The translations under genes were made by a program, and so were the position numbers. From Bacteroidetes bacterium GWF2_35_48 (lineage in GTDB: Bacteria > Bacteroidota > Bacteroidia > Bacteroidales > GWF2-35-48), in contig MEOG01000088.1 in the NCBI GenBank assembly GCA_001769125.1, positions 1 to 64,000 of the forward strand: DNA of 64,000 nucleotides, written 5' to 3'. Under the pieces are notes generated by a model. It saw only the letters and a program-made list of their open reading frames with translations, made no database searches and had not been told where the DNA came from. Numbering within the stretch: the first letter of the stretch is position 1; the number at the start of each line of letters is the position of its first letter. Below, in pieces: positions 35,894-44,474 of this stretch.

Positions 35894-36253
35894 ATGCAAA
35901 AAATACTGATTATTTTTAATCGTGAGCCCTACGACAATACAGATGTAACCTGGAATGGCCTTCGTCTTGCCGAAACACTGAGAAAAAACGGGCAGGAAGT
36001 CAGGATATTTTTAATGAACGATGCTGTGGATATGGCAAGAGACGCATGTAAACCACCGGAAGGCTACGACCAAAATTTAACTCAAATGTTAAAAAACCTA
36101 ATTGCTATAGGTGTACCTGTTAAAGTATGTGGCACTTGCATGGCTCGCTGCGGAATATTTAAAAACCAACCCTATTTTGATGGTGCAGAAAAATCCACTA
36201 TGGGTGCTTTATCCGAATGGGTAGTTGATAGCGAGAAGGTCTTAACATTTTAA
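35894..36253 (+). CDS. Cytoplasmic DsrE-like sulfur-relay protein
   Basis: About 119 aa from the ATG at 35894 (MQKILIIFNREPYDNTD). DsrE/F fold with TWNGLRLAETLRKNGQEVRIFLMNDAVDMA and Cys residues in VKVCGTCMARCG, the likely persulfide-carrying position. It is a paralogue of the exported protein at 34332. Together with DUF302 and the methyltransferase it suggests handling of reactive sulfur or a metalloid. Confidence 0.78.
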   Translation: MQKILIIFNREPYDNTDVTWNGLRLAETLRKNGQEVRIFLMNDAVDMARDACKPPEGYDQNLTQMLKNLIAIGVPVKVCGTCMARCGIFKNQPYFDGAEKSTMGALSEWVVDSEKVLTF

Positions 36254-36375
36254 TTGGGCATTACTATCTTGTAAAATATTTTTCTCGAATTAACACTTTC
36301 TTAACACGTCTGCCCTTGTCTTTTTACAATATTTGAAAATTGCAATTATGAATGAATGCCATGTTCGGAGGGTTA

Positions 36376-38769
36376 ATGATTAAGTTAGTAAAATATACGG
36401 TTGTTATTGCTTTTCTGTTTTTTTATGTAAGTGCTGCCGCACAGGTAAAAAGCAATTTTTCTATTACAGGTTCATTGGTTGATTCTCTTAGTAAACAACC
36501 AATGGAGTATGTTTCAGTCGCACTGTATAAGTCCGTTGATAATTCTTTGGTTACGGGGACTATCACAGATGTTAAAGGTTCATTTACTATCAAAAATGTT
36601 CCTTCCGGTAAATTTATTTTAAAGTCCAGTTTCATGGGCTACAAAATAAAATCTGTTCCAGTAGAAGTACAGGCAGCACCCGTTAATCTGGCTGAACCTA
36701 TTGCTTTGTCGGCTTCTTCCACATCGCTTAACGAAGTACAAATAACAGGTAAACAAAACGAAAAACAGGTAAGCATTGAAAAAACTAAAATCAATGTAGC
36801 ACAAAACATTTCCTCTGTATCAGGTAATATTACTGAGGTTTTAAAAAGTCAACCATCTGTCAGCATTGATGGCGATAATACCATTTACCTGAGAGGAAAT
36901 AAAAATATTCTGATCCTCATGGATGGAATACCTACTACCATTTCTTCGCTCAATTCCATTCCTGCCTCTAATGTCGAAAGCATTGAAATAGTTACCAATC
37001 CCGATGCAAAATACGATGCCGAAGGTACAGGAGGTATAATAAATATTGTAACTAAAAAACAAAACATAACAGGATTCAGTGGAGCTGCATCGTTGAATTA
37101 TGGTTTCAACAACAGGCTTAACGGTGGCATAAGTTTTAATTACAGTAAAGGAATCTGGGATATTGGGTTTAACTATAATGGAAAATACGAAAACGCAAAT
37201 GTCAGCAGTAATCTGATACGTCAGTTATATACAAACCCGGTTTATGTAGATCAGAAAATAAACTCTGAACAAAAAAATATTACACATATTGCCGCATTAT
37301 TGCTGTCTGCAAAACCAAACAAAAAAAACAGCATTTCTTTAAATGTAAAAATGATGCTGCCTGATTTTTATAACATTCAAAATATCTCTGGCAATCAAAA
37401 AAACGACACTTTTCCTGCAATACTTTTTAACCGCAAAAACGATATTACTTTTTCAAGAAAAACGATTGAAGGCACGTTATCTTACAAAAAAATATTTGAG
37501 AAAAACAAACATGAAATTTCTTTTGATGCTTCTTTATCAAGAACGAAAGGGAGCAGACCTGCAACGTATTACATTGAAGATGTTCTGATGCAAAAATCCG
37601 AAGGTGGCGGAGCGCCGACTAACATAACTTTTCAAACCGATTATTTTAAAACTCTTTTTACATCAGGTAAAATTGAATGCGGGTTAAAGGGTTTTTCAAG
37701 ATGGAATAATTTCAACTATTACTTTTATAACTTAGATACAGTTTCCGATCAATGGATTTCAAACGCTGCATTCAGCAACGATTTGCAGCATCAGGAATAT
37801 ATTTATTCAGGGTATTTGATGTATTCCGATACCTTGTTAAAAAAACTGTATTATAAGATTGGTGCCCGTGTGGAATATAACACTTCTGAACTTGTCCAGA
37901 AATCACTTAATGAAACAATCAGCAGAGAATACTTTTTTCCCTTCCCTTATCTGTTACTCAAACACAATATAAACAAATCACAAAGCATTGCATTAAGCAT
38001 TAACCGCCGGATTACACGACCAACCTATCCGCAGCTAAACCCTTTTATCAATGTAATTGACCAGATGACTTACGAAACAGGGAACAAAAATTTAGAACCG
38101 GAAATTTTAGATAAGGCAGAAATAAATTATTCCATCATAAAAGAAAAATTTCAGTTTAAAACAAATGTATTTGCCAGTACTACAAAAGATTTTATTACTC
38201 AGGTATCTTTGCTTTCTTATCCCGATAAACTAATTGTTACTTACGTAAACGGTAACAGGCAAAACAAAGTGGGAGGTGATATAGACTTTAATTACAAATT
38301 CAATAAATACATTTCTGTAAATCCTGCCGTTTCTGTTTTCTATACAAAATCAAACGGCACTTACAACGAAATTAATTTAAACACCGATAATCTGGCATGG
38401 ACAAGCAATTTCAAAACAACAATCAAACCCGAAGAAAAAACCGAAATTCAAATCTTTCTGAACTATAACTCGCCCATTGCCTTACCACAGTTCAATTTAA
38501 GCGAAATCTATTACGCCGATATTGCTGTAAAAAGAACCTTTTTTAAAAATAAATTGTCAGTAAGTCTAACCCTCACAGATGTTCTTAATACCCGTGAATG
38601 GAAAATAAATTCCGATAATGCTGTTTACAATTTAAACAACTACAGCAAAAGCCAATCCCGCATATTCTGGATAGGTTTAGCTTATAATTTTAATTCCTAC
38701 AAAACCACAAAATCAGCAAAAACGGAAGGCTCCGAAAACGATAATGGAATTATTAAATTAGGTCAGTAA
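36376..38769 (+). CDS. TonB-type outer-membrane beta-barrel protein
   Basis: About 797 aa from the ATG at 36376. Signal peptide (LVKYTVVIAFLFFYVSAAAQ), a CarboxypepD_reg-like domain (about 24-110), a plug domain (NISSVSGNITEVLKSQPSVSIDGDNTIYLRGNKNILILMDGIP...ASNVESIEIVTNPDAKYDAEGTGGIINIVTKK) and a C-terminal OMP_b-brl_3-type barrel ending near residue 780. No N-terminal TonB box is obvious. It is the last gene of the ArsR cluster and may import or export the compound concerned. Confidence 0.85.
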   Translation: MIKLVKYTVVIAFLFFYVSAAAQVKSNFSITGSLVDSLSKQPMEYVSVALYKSVDNSLVTGTITDVKGSFTIKNVPSGKFILKSSFMGYKIKSVPVEVQAAPVNLAEPIALSASSTSLNEVQITGKQNEKQVSIEKTKINVAQNISSVSGNITEVLKSQPSVSIDGDNTIYLRGNKNILILMDGIPTTISSLNSIPASNVESIEIVTNPDAKYDAEGTGGIINIVTKKQNITGFSGAASLNYGFNNRLNGGISFNYSKGIWDIGFNYNGKYENANVSSNLIRQLYTNPVYVDQKINSEQKNITHIAALLLSAKPNKKNSISLNVKMMLPDFYNIQNISGNQKNDTFPAILFNRKNDITFSRKTIEGTLSYKKIFEKNKHEISFDASLSRTKGSRPATYYIEDVLMQKSEGGGAPTNITFQTDYFKTLFTSGKIECGLKGFSRWNNFNYYFYNLDTVSDQWISNAAFSNDLQHQEYIYSGYLMYSDTLLKKLYYKIGARVEYNTSELVQKSLNETISREYFFPFPYLLLKHNINKSQSIALSINRRITRPTYPQLNPFINVIDQMTYETGNKNLEPEILDKAEINYSIIKEKFQFKTNVFASTTKDFITQVSLLSYPDKLIVTYVNGNRQNKVGGDIDFNYKFNKYISVNPAVSVFYTKSNGTYNEINLNTDNLAWTSNFKTTIKPEEKTEIQIFLNYNSPIALPQFNLSEIYYADIAVKRTFFKNKLSVSLTLTDVLNTREWKINSDNAVYNLNNYSKSQSRIFWIGLAYNFNSYKTTKSAKTEGSENDNGIIKLGQ

Positions 38770-40328
38770 AACCGGCTTTCGCTCTTTGCTCCATAAAAAT
38801 AAAAATAAATCCCTCGTACAGCAAAAATCCCCGCCCTTCCCTTGAAATAAAACGGTCAGGGCTTGCACGGTCTTTTTGCTGCACTCCCCACGCTATCCCT
38901 TCTGTTGTTTTTACGCTGTCACATTTTTTGCACAGCCCACATCGTGCATAGAGCATTCCAGTCCTCATGGCTTCCGGGCTTCATGCACTATGCACTTCAC
39001 CGCAATCACTTTCCAGTCCTCATGATATTCCGGGCTTCAAGTCATTGCTTTTTCCCACCGCCATAAGCAAAAAAACAGGCTGCCTCCAACCACCACCACC
39101 GGCAGCCTTTGCGCCAGCGATAAAAACAACCCAAAGCTATTTAACATAACACGTTCTTATGGTACTGCCACACGATGCCACCACACGACCAAAGCCGTCC
39201 CATAAGTCAATTATGTTAAATAGCCCGCACAGCCTACCCACCAAAGGCCACCGCACTTTTCCAACCGCACCCTGACGCTTCTGGGCTGTCATGGTTTTTG
39301 CAACCAACCCATCGTAACGGCTCATCCTGCGCACAAATCAGCAGAACAGCCCCAACCTGATACAAAGCCAAAAGCCGCAATGAATCTGTTGTTAAAATTT
39401 GATATTATCGTATTCCGCCGGAAAGGTCATAGAGGTTCACTCATTCCGCTTTCACTACCATTCCGCTAACGCCTCCATTTCATTCCGGCAACGCTGCATT
39501 CCGTTACAGCTCCATTCGCTTCACCACTATTTGCATTTGCGCACAATCCTACAATCCTTTCCGTCGGTATTGCCGCTTTTAGCTTTGTGCCTATGAATGC
39601 TGTCCGCTGATTTTTCCTACCTAAAGCCGATACCCATTCGCACAGGCAAAAACACATACCAGCCCCCTGTCACACTGCCGGAAAAAACACACTTCCCACC
39701 GCTCAATAAGGTGCTTCGCGATTTAATTATTCCCAAACAGGCCATCCTTTCTGTTTTGTCATGGTTTTTGAATCCCTTGCTGCTGCAATCATAGCTCTTT
39801 CTCTCCGTTACGCTCCATTCGGACTGTCCGCAAGCTACCAGACACTCATTGCGCTTCGCTTCGTTCTTTCGCTATCATTGCACAGCCGCACCCCAGCAGG
39901 CTGCTCCGTTCCTCCGACAGCCAGCTTCCTGTTCCCTGCCTGAATCAAAAACACACGCCAAAACCCCATCTGCCGCCGACCCCCACCCAACCACCCTTTA
40001 AAGACAAAAACAAAAGATGATGAATAGATGAGCAAAAACTCTGGTGATGAAATATTAATAAAACCTTAATCAAAGATAAGCCCCCAACGCCCTTGCAAGG
40101 TCAAGCCCTCCGGGTTTTGCAAAAAAAATCTCCACACCCCTGCGAATTAATTGATTTTTTATTGTTGCAGGGGGTAGTATTTTTTTTGACAAAAACCTTG
40201 CAATTCAGCCACCGCACCGCTTTTTGGTTGCTTAAGGTTTCATTAATGGTTTTCTTTTTTTATTCGGCGGCGAAGCGTCAGCGAGCCTCACAGCGAAAAA
40301 TAGTTATTAATATTTATTCACAGAACCT
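38770..40328. other. C-rich apparently non-coding region with repeats
   Basis: About 1.55 kb with base use unlike the neighbours (C-rich top strand, fewer A). Open frames on both strands are short, overlap and resemble no protein I know. Repeats: ttccagtcctcatg at 38956 and 39011 with ttccgggcttca after each; a gctgtca..tttttgca module at about 38915, 39285 and 39755, the first two followed by ccatcgt-like bases; about five cattccg(ct) units from 39442 to 39530. A large cruciform lies at 39136-39224. It could be a transfer or replication origin, or decayed genes. Confidence 0.5.
39136..39224. repeat. Long imperfect cruciform
   Basis: Perfect 14-bp outer arms (gctatttaacataa 39136-39149, ttatgttaaatagc 39211-39224) and perfect 7-bp inner arms (cttatgg 39156-39162, ccataag 39200-39206) enclose a 37-nt loop rich in cca/cac. 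Two interrupted stems in register indicate a folded single strand rather than chance. Confidence 0.7.
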
Positions 40329-40805
40329 ATGAAAACACAGTACTTTCAGAATTGTTGCACACTCGAAGAAGTGAAACGCAGGTACAAAGAACTTGCTATG
40401 CAACATCACCCGGACAGGGGCGGAAACACTGCAACCATGCAGGAAATTAACAGCGAGTATGAAAGCATAATCAAAAATCCGTTCTTTGATTTTGCCAAGC
40501 AACCGGAACAGGAACAACAGGAATTTATTAAATATCCTGAGATCATTAACCAGGTGATCGGGCTGCACGGCATCATCATTGAATTAATCGGAAACTGGAT
40601 TTGGCTTTCTGGTAATACTTACCCTTACAGGTGCCAGTTAAAGCAAATAGGCTTTTATTTCGCGCCGAAAAAAATCATGTGGTATTACCGGCCACCTGAT
40701 TATAAAAGCAGCAATAAAAGCCCTAAAACAATCGAATACATCCGGGCAAAATATGGTAGCGATACCATAAATATGAAGTCAGAAAAGTTTGAACTGCAAA
40801 ATTGA
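40329..40805 (+). CDS. J-domain (DnaJ-like) protein
   Basis: 158 aa. The N-terminal J domain (FQNCCTLEEVKRRYKELAMQHHPDRGGNTATMQEINSEYESI) has the HPD tripeptide that stimulates Hsp70 ATPase. The C-terminal half is unassigned, with an aromatic-rich segment (IGNWIWLSGNTYPYRCQLKQIGFYFAPKKIMWYYRPPDY). Small J-domain proteins of this form are common on Bacteroidota plasmids and islands. A terminator follows directly. Confidence 0.82.
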   Translation: MKTQYFQNCCTLEEVKRRYKELAMQHHPDRGGNTATMQEINSEYESIIKNPFFDFAKQPEQEQQEFIKYPEIINQVIGLHGIIIELIGNWIWLSGNTYPYRCQLKQIGFYFAPKKIMWYYRPPDYKSSNKSPKTIEYIRAKYGSDTINMKSEKFELQN

Positions 40806-40808
40806 AAC

Positions 40809-40836
40809 AGGGGAGTTAGCCACTCCCTTTTTTATT
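40809..40836 (+). terminator. Terminator after the J-domain gene
   Basis: The stem gggagt/actccc (40811-40816, 40822-40827) is followed by tttttt, just after the stop codon. Confidence 0.75.
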
Positions 40837-40900
40837 TGTAGCAAACGAATGAAAACGGATTCATAATTCATCACAAACCCTTGTCAGTGCTGTATTACCG

Positions 40901-40931
40901 TTGATTTATGCGTCTTATAGCAGTATCTTTG
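40901..40931 (+). promoter_or_regulatory. Promoter of the DUF6266 block
   Basis: TTGA (40901-40904), 19 bp, and TATCTTTG (40924-40931) match the phylum promoter with one change in the -33 box. It lies 23 bp upstream of a 24-codon ORF and 143 bp before the first DUF6266 gene. Confidence 0.65.
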
Positions 40932-40954
40932 TTTTGAACTTTTAAAAAGCAGAT

Positions 40955-41029
40955 ATGAAAACTTTGAATCCACATCAACGCCGTATCAAGTCCGTATCAA
41001 AGCCGCTTAAAGGTCGCAAAATAAAGTAA
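40955..41029 (+). CDS. 24-aa basic peptide
   Basis: MKTLNPHQRRIKSVSKPLKGRKIK has 9 Lys/Arg in 24 residues and starts shortly after a good promoter. A purine-rich stretch (aaaaagcaga) precedes the ATG. It could be a real small protein or a leader peptide for the DUF6266 genes. It is not recognisable as any family. Confidence 0.35.
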   Translation: MKTLNPHQRRIKSVSKPLKGRKIK

Positions 41030-41074
41030 AGTAGTGAACAGTAATTTTAGTATTAATCTTTAAATTTTAAAAAA

Positions 41075-41719
41075 ATGGCAATCGTACAGAATCCCATCAC
41101 TGGCAGAACAAAGAAAAAATTTGGAACTGCCGTTTTCTCCAAACAGTTTGGAAAGAACACCATGCGGACAAAACCTATTGAAGTCCGTAACCCCAAAACG
41201 CTTCTGCAAAAGCAACAGCGTTCAAAATTCACCTTAATGGTTGAACTTTCAAGAATGTTTCTGGGCTTTATCCGTATCGGATTTAAGCAGGTTTCAACAA
41301 GTATGTCGCAATTTAACTCGTTTATGAAAACAAACATTTACGACGTGATCACCGGCACATACCCGAACTATTCAATTGATTTCACAAAGTTAATTGTAAC
41401 CAAAGGTACATTGACAGGCGCCGATGAAGGTATTGTTACTGCAGAAGCTGGTCATAAAGTTAGTTTTGCTTGGACAGATAACACCGGTACTGGTGATGCT
41501 CAGGCAACCGACAAAGCAATGCAGCTTATTATCAATTATGATAAGGGCGCAGTAGTGCAGGATACCACAAACAAAACCCGTGCAGATGGTTCAAGCCAGC
41601 TTACTGTTCCTCTGTCCTGGGTAGGCGATCAGGTTCATGTTTACCTTTCATTCATGACCCCGGCAGCCGACAGGGTAGCTGACAGCACCTTCCTGGGCAC
41701 GATAACAATCGTAGTTTAA
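41075..41719 (+). CDS. DUF6266-family protein
   Basis: 214 aa. The family N-terminus is clear: a MAIVQNPITGRTKKKFGTAVFSKQFGKNTMRTKP opening, then NPKTLLQKQQRSKFTLMVELSRMFLGFIRIGFKQ. The C-terminal half is a beta-sandwich-like region (VSFAWTDNTGTGDAQATDKAMQLIINYDKGAVVQ...VHVYLSFM). DUF6266 proteins are found in small gene clusters of Bacteroidota; function unknown. No signal peptide. It is preceded by aaaaaa-rich leader sequence and followed by a strong terminator. Confidence 0.75.
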   Translation: MAIVQNPITGRTKKKFGTAVFSKQFGKNTMRTKPIEVRNPKTLLQKQQRSKFTLMVELSRMFLGFIRIGFKQVSTSMSQFNSFMKTNIYDVITGTYPNYSIDFTKLIVTKGTLTGADEGIVTAEAGHKVSFAWTDNTGTGDAQATDKAMQLIINYDKGAVVQDTTNKTRADGSSQLTVPLSWVGDQVHVYLSFMTPAADRVADSTFLGTITIVV

Positions 41720-41750
41720 TTTCGGTTTCTTTTTAGGCAATTCGGCTCTC

Positions 41751-41790
41751 AGGAAGTTGTCCGCTCACCCCGGCAACTTCCTTTTTTTTC
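41751..41790 (+). terminator. Terminator after first DUF6266 gene
   Basis: The 9-bp stem aggaagttg/caacttcct (41751-41759, 41774-41782) is followed by a T run. Confidence 0.8.
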
Positions 41791-41819
41791 AAAAATTATT
41801 AATCTAAAAATTTAAAAAA

Positions 41820-43295
41820 ATGGCACGTTTAAACAATGGTTTCCTTGGTAATGCTTCCGGTAAGATCGGAAACGTAGTCTTCGCAAAGTGGCGTGATATA
41901 TACACCGCCCGTCAGTATCAACCCGATGTGCATGATGCTAATTCACCAGCACAGAAAAAGCAGCGCTCCCGAATGGTCGCATTGCTTCAGTTCCTCAAAC
42001 CCTTGAATAAAAATTTCATTAAAATGTTCAACACTTCACTTGCCAAGGGTTCAACACCCTGGGCAGTGGCAATCAAAGCAAACATGTCAGGCGTTTCCCC
42101 TGAAGGATGTTTCCCTTTGCAAAATCTGCGTTTGGGAAATCCTACAATTCCGCCTTTAGACCTGTCAGAAATTGTTTATAATCCATTCATTGATTGCTTG
42201 TCTTTCAAATATGGTCCGCTTCCTCATCCGAATCCTCAGAATCCTTTTCCACTGATGGCTGTTTCAGTACTGGGTAAATACGCATCAGAAAATGGTGTTC
42301 ATGAATTTGACATAAGGCACCCAAAATGCTTTTTCCCCTATGGTCGGTTTTGGTGTTCCTATTACGATGATAACCACGAGCACGTATTCGAAAACTATTG
42401 GGATGGGTTCATTTTCTGGTTTATGTATTATGATACCTATGATATTGAAAGCTTCTATGACCCAAACAACGGCTTATCAGAGCCTACATTCGGCAAACCT
42501 GTACCACTGATTGAAGGTTTCAACACCAAGGTCAAAGAAAATCCGGTTCCCAATGATGCTATTACATGGGAATACATCGTAAGAGAAGGAAAAACATCTT
42601 TAGTCTTTTCTGTTGACTATAAAAAAATTTCTTTTAAAAATCCAAAAGATTACACCGCTATTCTTTGGGGTGTTGCTCTTCAGGATGGTAAACACAGCCA
42701 GTCAGATCCCATTGAATGGAACTTGTCTAACAAAACACACAGTATAGAATTGATTGATTCGATTGCAAAGGCTTCCTTTATTATATTGTATTCTATTTTC
42801 GACAAAAAAGGTGAACAGGTTGGTCGCTTCAATCGTTTTTACATCAACAAAAACAGCGAAGGCAAAGAATTTTCGTATTTCAATCAGCTTTTTGATACTA
42901 CTTACGGTTATCCTGCTTCATTTGTTCTGTCCGGTAATCAGTGTGGTTTCTGTGGGAACATCCATGAACTGTTTTCTGATTTTATTGAATTATGGGAACA
43001 AGGTATTATTAACAATGGCGATGAACCTGTACCACCAAAAGAATTCATGCTTAGCAGAAGCGACAGCCCTAATGGCAATGTAGAAGTGAAAGACTTCACG
43101 CATGAGGCAGGTGATATTTTTTATTTCAGTGAAAATGCCAAAGCAAAGCTCGAAACGAAACCTGATTCTGGTTATCAATTCTCTCGTTGGTTCGGTGCTG
43201 ATGCTGCTGATATAGTAAAAACAGCAGATAATGCTTATGAATTACTTATGTCGAAAGACCGTAGTATCGCCGCCGAGTTTATACAAATCAAATAA
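41820..43295 (+). CDS. DUF6266 protein with C-terminal InlB-type repeat
   Basis: 491 aa. The N-terminus (MARLNNGFLGNASGKIGNVVFAKWRDIYTARQYQPDVHDANSPAQKKQRSRMVALLQFLKPL) is a DUF6266 module. The middle (about 110-400) is aromatic-rich and unassigned. The C-terminus (about 410-491) is a bacterial-repeat/InlB B-repeat domain: NGNVEVKDFTHEAGDIFYFSENAKAKLETKPDSGYQFSRWFGADA...DRSIAAEFIQI. Such repeats are usual in surface proteins, but no signal peptide is present here. Confidence 0.7.
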   Translation: MARLNNGFLGNASGKIGNVVFAKWRDIYTARQYQPDVHDANSPAQKKQRSRMVALLQFLKPLNKNFIKMFNTSLAKGSTPWAVAIKANMSGVSPEGCFPLQNLRLGNPTIPPLDLSEIVYNPFIDCLSFKYGPLPHPNPQNPFPLMAVSVLGKYASENGVHEFDIRHPKCFFPYGRFWCSYYDDNHEHVFENYWDGFIFWFMYYDTYDIESFYDPNNGLSEPTFGKPVPLIEGFNTKVKENPVPNDAITWEYIVREGKTSLVFSVDYKKISFKNPKDYTAILWGVALQDGKHSQSDPIEWNLSNKTHSIELIDSIAKASFIILYSIFDKKGEQVGRFNRFYINKNSEGKEFSYFNQLFDTTYGYPASFVLSGNQCGFCGNIHELFSDFIELWEQGIINNGDEPVPPKEFMLSRSDSPNGNVEVKDFTHEAGDIFYFSENAKAKLETKPDSGYQFSRWFGADAADIVKTADNAYELLMSKDRSIAAEFIQIK

Positions 43296-43321
43296 TTCAG
43301 TAACCATTAAAAAATAAAATT

Positions 43322-43777
43322 ATGGAAACTCGTAACAAAATAGATTACAGTAAATTTCTGATCGAGATTTACACCTATTCCGGTGAAAAACTCAAAGATG
43401 CCCGCATCAATCAGAAAAATGATTTCTTCGGTGATGGTCTTGTTCCTGGTACAGAGTATAACATTCTGTTTACTTATGAAGATATTTTCCTTTTCTGGGC
43501 TGCTTTTATTTGTGATAACACCGGTAAAGTCGTTTACCTGTGCCCTGCACATTTCATGATTGTTAATGAAATCTCGAAACATTCACTAAAAGCAGGTTCT
43601 GATCTGGCTAATAAAGTAAAAAGTCTAAGAATAAAAGATATTCCATTATCACGCTGGGAGAAAATTATTGTGGATCATTACAACCAATCCCATCACGACA
43701 CAATGAGGGCTTGTATCAAAAACATTAAGCCCTTAAAATTTAAGGCAGGTAGTGATCTTGCTTCAAAAGTTAAATAA
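43322..43777 (+). CDS. Unknown island protein, paralogue A
   Basis: 151 aa. It shares its layout with the next gene: KIDYSKFLIEIYTYSGEKLKDARINQKNDFFGDGLVPGTEYNILFTYEDI...GKVVYLCPAHFMI. Within the protein a LKAGSDLANKVK motif occurs twice (about 92-105 and the C-terminus). No known family is recognised. It has 26 bp to the upstream gene and the same orientation, suggesting one operon with the DUF6266 proteins. Confidence 0.6.
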   Translation: METRNKIDYSKFLIEIYTYSGEKLKDARINQKNDFFGDGLVPGTEYNILFTYEDIFLFWAAFICDNTGKVVYLCPAHFMIVNEISKHSLKAGSDLANKVKSLRIKDIPLSRWEKIIVDHYNQSHHDTMRACIKNIKPLKFKAGSDLASKVK

Positions 43778-43796
43778 CTCATAAATTCTGGTATCA

Positions 43797-44318
43797 ATGG
43801 GACCTTACAAGAAAATAGATTATAGTAAATTCAAATGTGAAGTTTACAGCCCTGAAGGGATGTTACTTCAGGAAGCCCGTATAAACGCCCTGAATGATTT
43901 TTATTGTTCGGGGCTTGTTCCGGGTCATGATTATTATGTTGTGTTCTCTTATGACGATATAATGATCGAGAGCCTATTATTTAATTGCGATGACAGTGGT
44001 AAAGTAGTTTTCATTTCTCCAGCTCACATTATTTTCAATAATGGAGTATACATTCCACCACGTACATTTGTGAACGGTGTTAAAGGGAAAGTAAAACGTC
44101 GTGAAGAATACAATGTGCCTCGTATGCGTTGGGCAAAAAAAGCCATTGATGCTTTCATAGATTCAACTCATGAATCCAGCAGCAGGAAAAGGCGTAAGTC
44201 CAAGCATGCTCTTGATTCATTCATTGAATCAACGCATGAAGGTGTTAAAAGGGGCGTGTGCCCATCGCAATTTCTCGTATTTAAAGCTGGTGCAGGTCTG
44301 GCTAAATCAGTCAAATGA
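43797..44318 (+). CDS. Unknown island protein, paralogue B
   Basis: 173 aa. Its N-terminal 90 residues match paralogue A (KKIDYSKFKCEVYSPEGMLLQEARINALNDFYCSGLVPGHDYYVVFSYDDI...GKVVFISPAHIIF) and it ends with the same FKAGAGLAKSVK tail. Between are two copies of a KKAIDAFIDSTHES / KHALDSFIESTHEG unit. A tandem duplication followed by divergence and internal repeat growth is evident. Function unknown. A short hairpin with a T run (44344-44362) follows. Confidence 0.6.
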   Translation: MGPYKKIDYSKFKCEVYSPEGMLLQEARINALNDFYCSGLVPGHDYYVVFSYDDIMIESLLFNCDDSGKVVFISPAHIIFNNGVYIPPRTFVNGVKGKVKRREEYNVPRMRWAKKAIDAFIDSTHESSSRKRRKSKHALDSFIESTHEGVKRGVCPSQFLVFKAGAGLAKSVK

Positions 44319-44423
44319 TTTATTCAGCTTTTGTAACATTTGCGCTGTTTTGCAGCATTTTTTTGGTAGTAACATTTTAAATTCTAATTTTGCATGATAA
44401 TAAGGCAGACAGAAAATAGAAAA

Positions 44424-44446
44424 GTTAGGCACATTATTAGGCACAT
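44424..44446. repeat. Arm-type integrase site, right
   Basis: The same 23 bp as at 4996-5018, again with two ttaggcaca units, ends 24 bp before the attR core. Identity at both island ends and nowhere else noticed in the window supports a recombination role. Confidence 0.65.
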
Positions 44447-44474
44447 AAATTTTCAACGCTCTGAAAGCCGCAAT

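Noticed and set aside
38753-40035. Short minus-strand frames in the C-rich region
   Set aside because: They overlap frames on the other strand, carry repeat-derived residues and resemble no known family.
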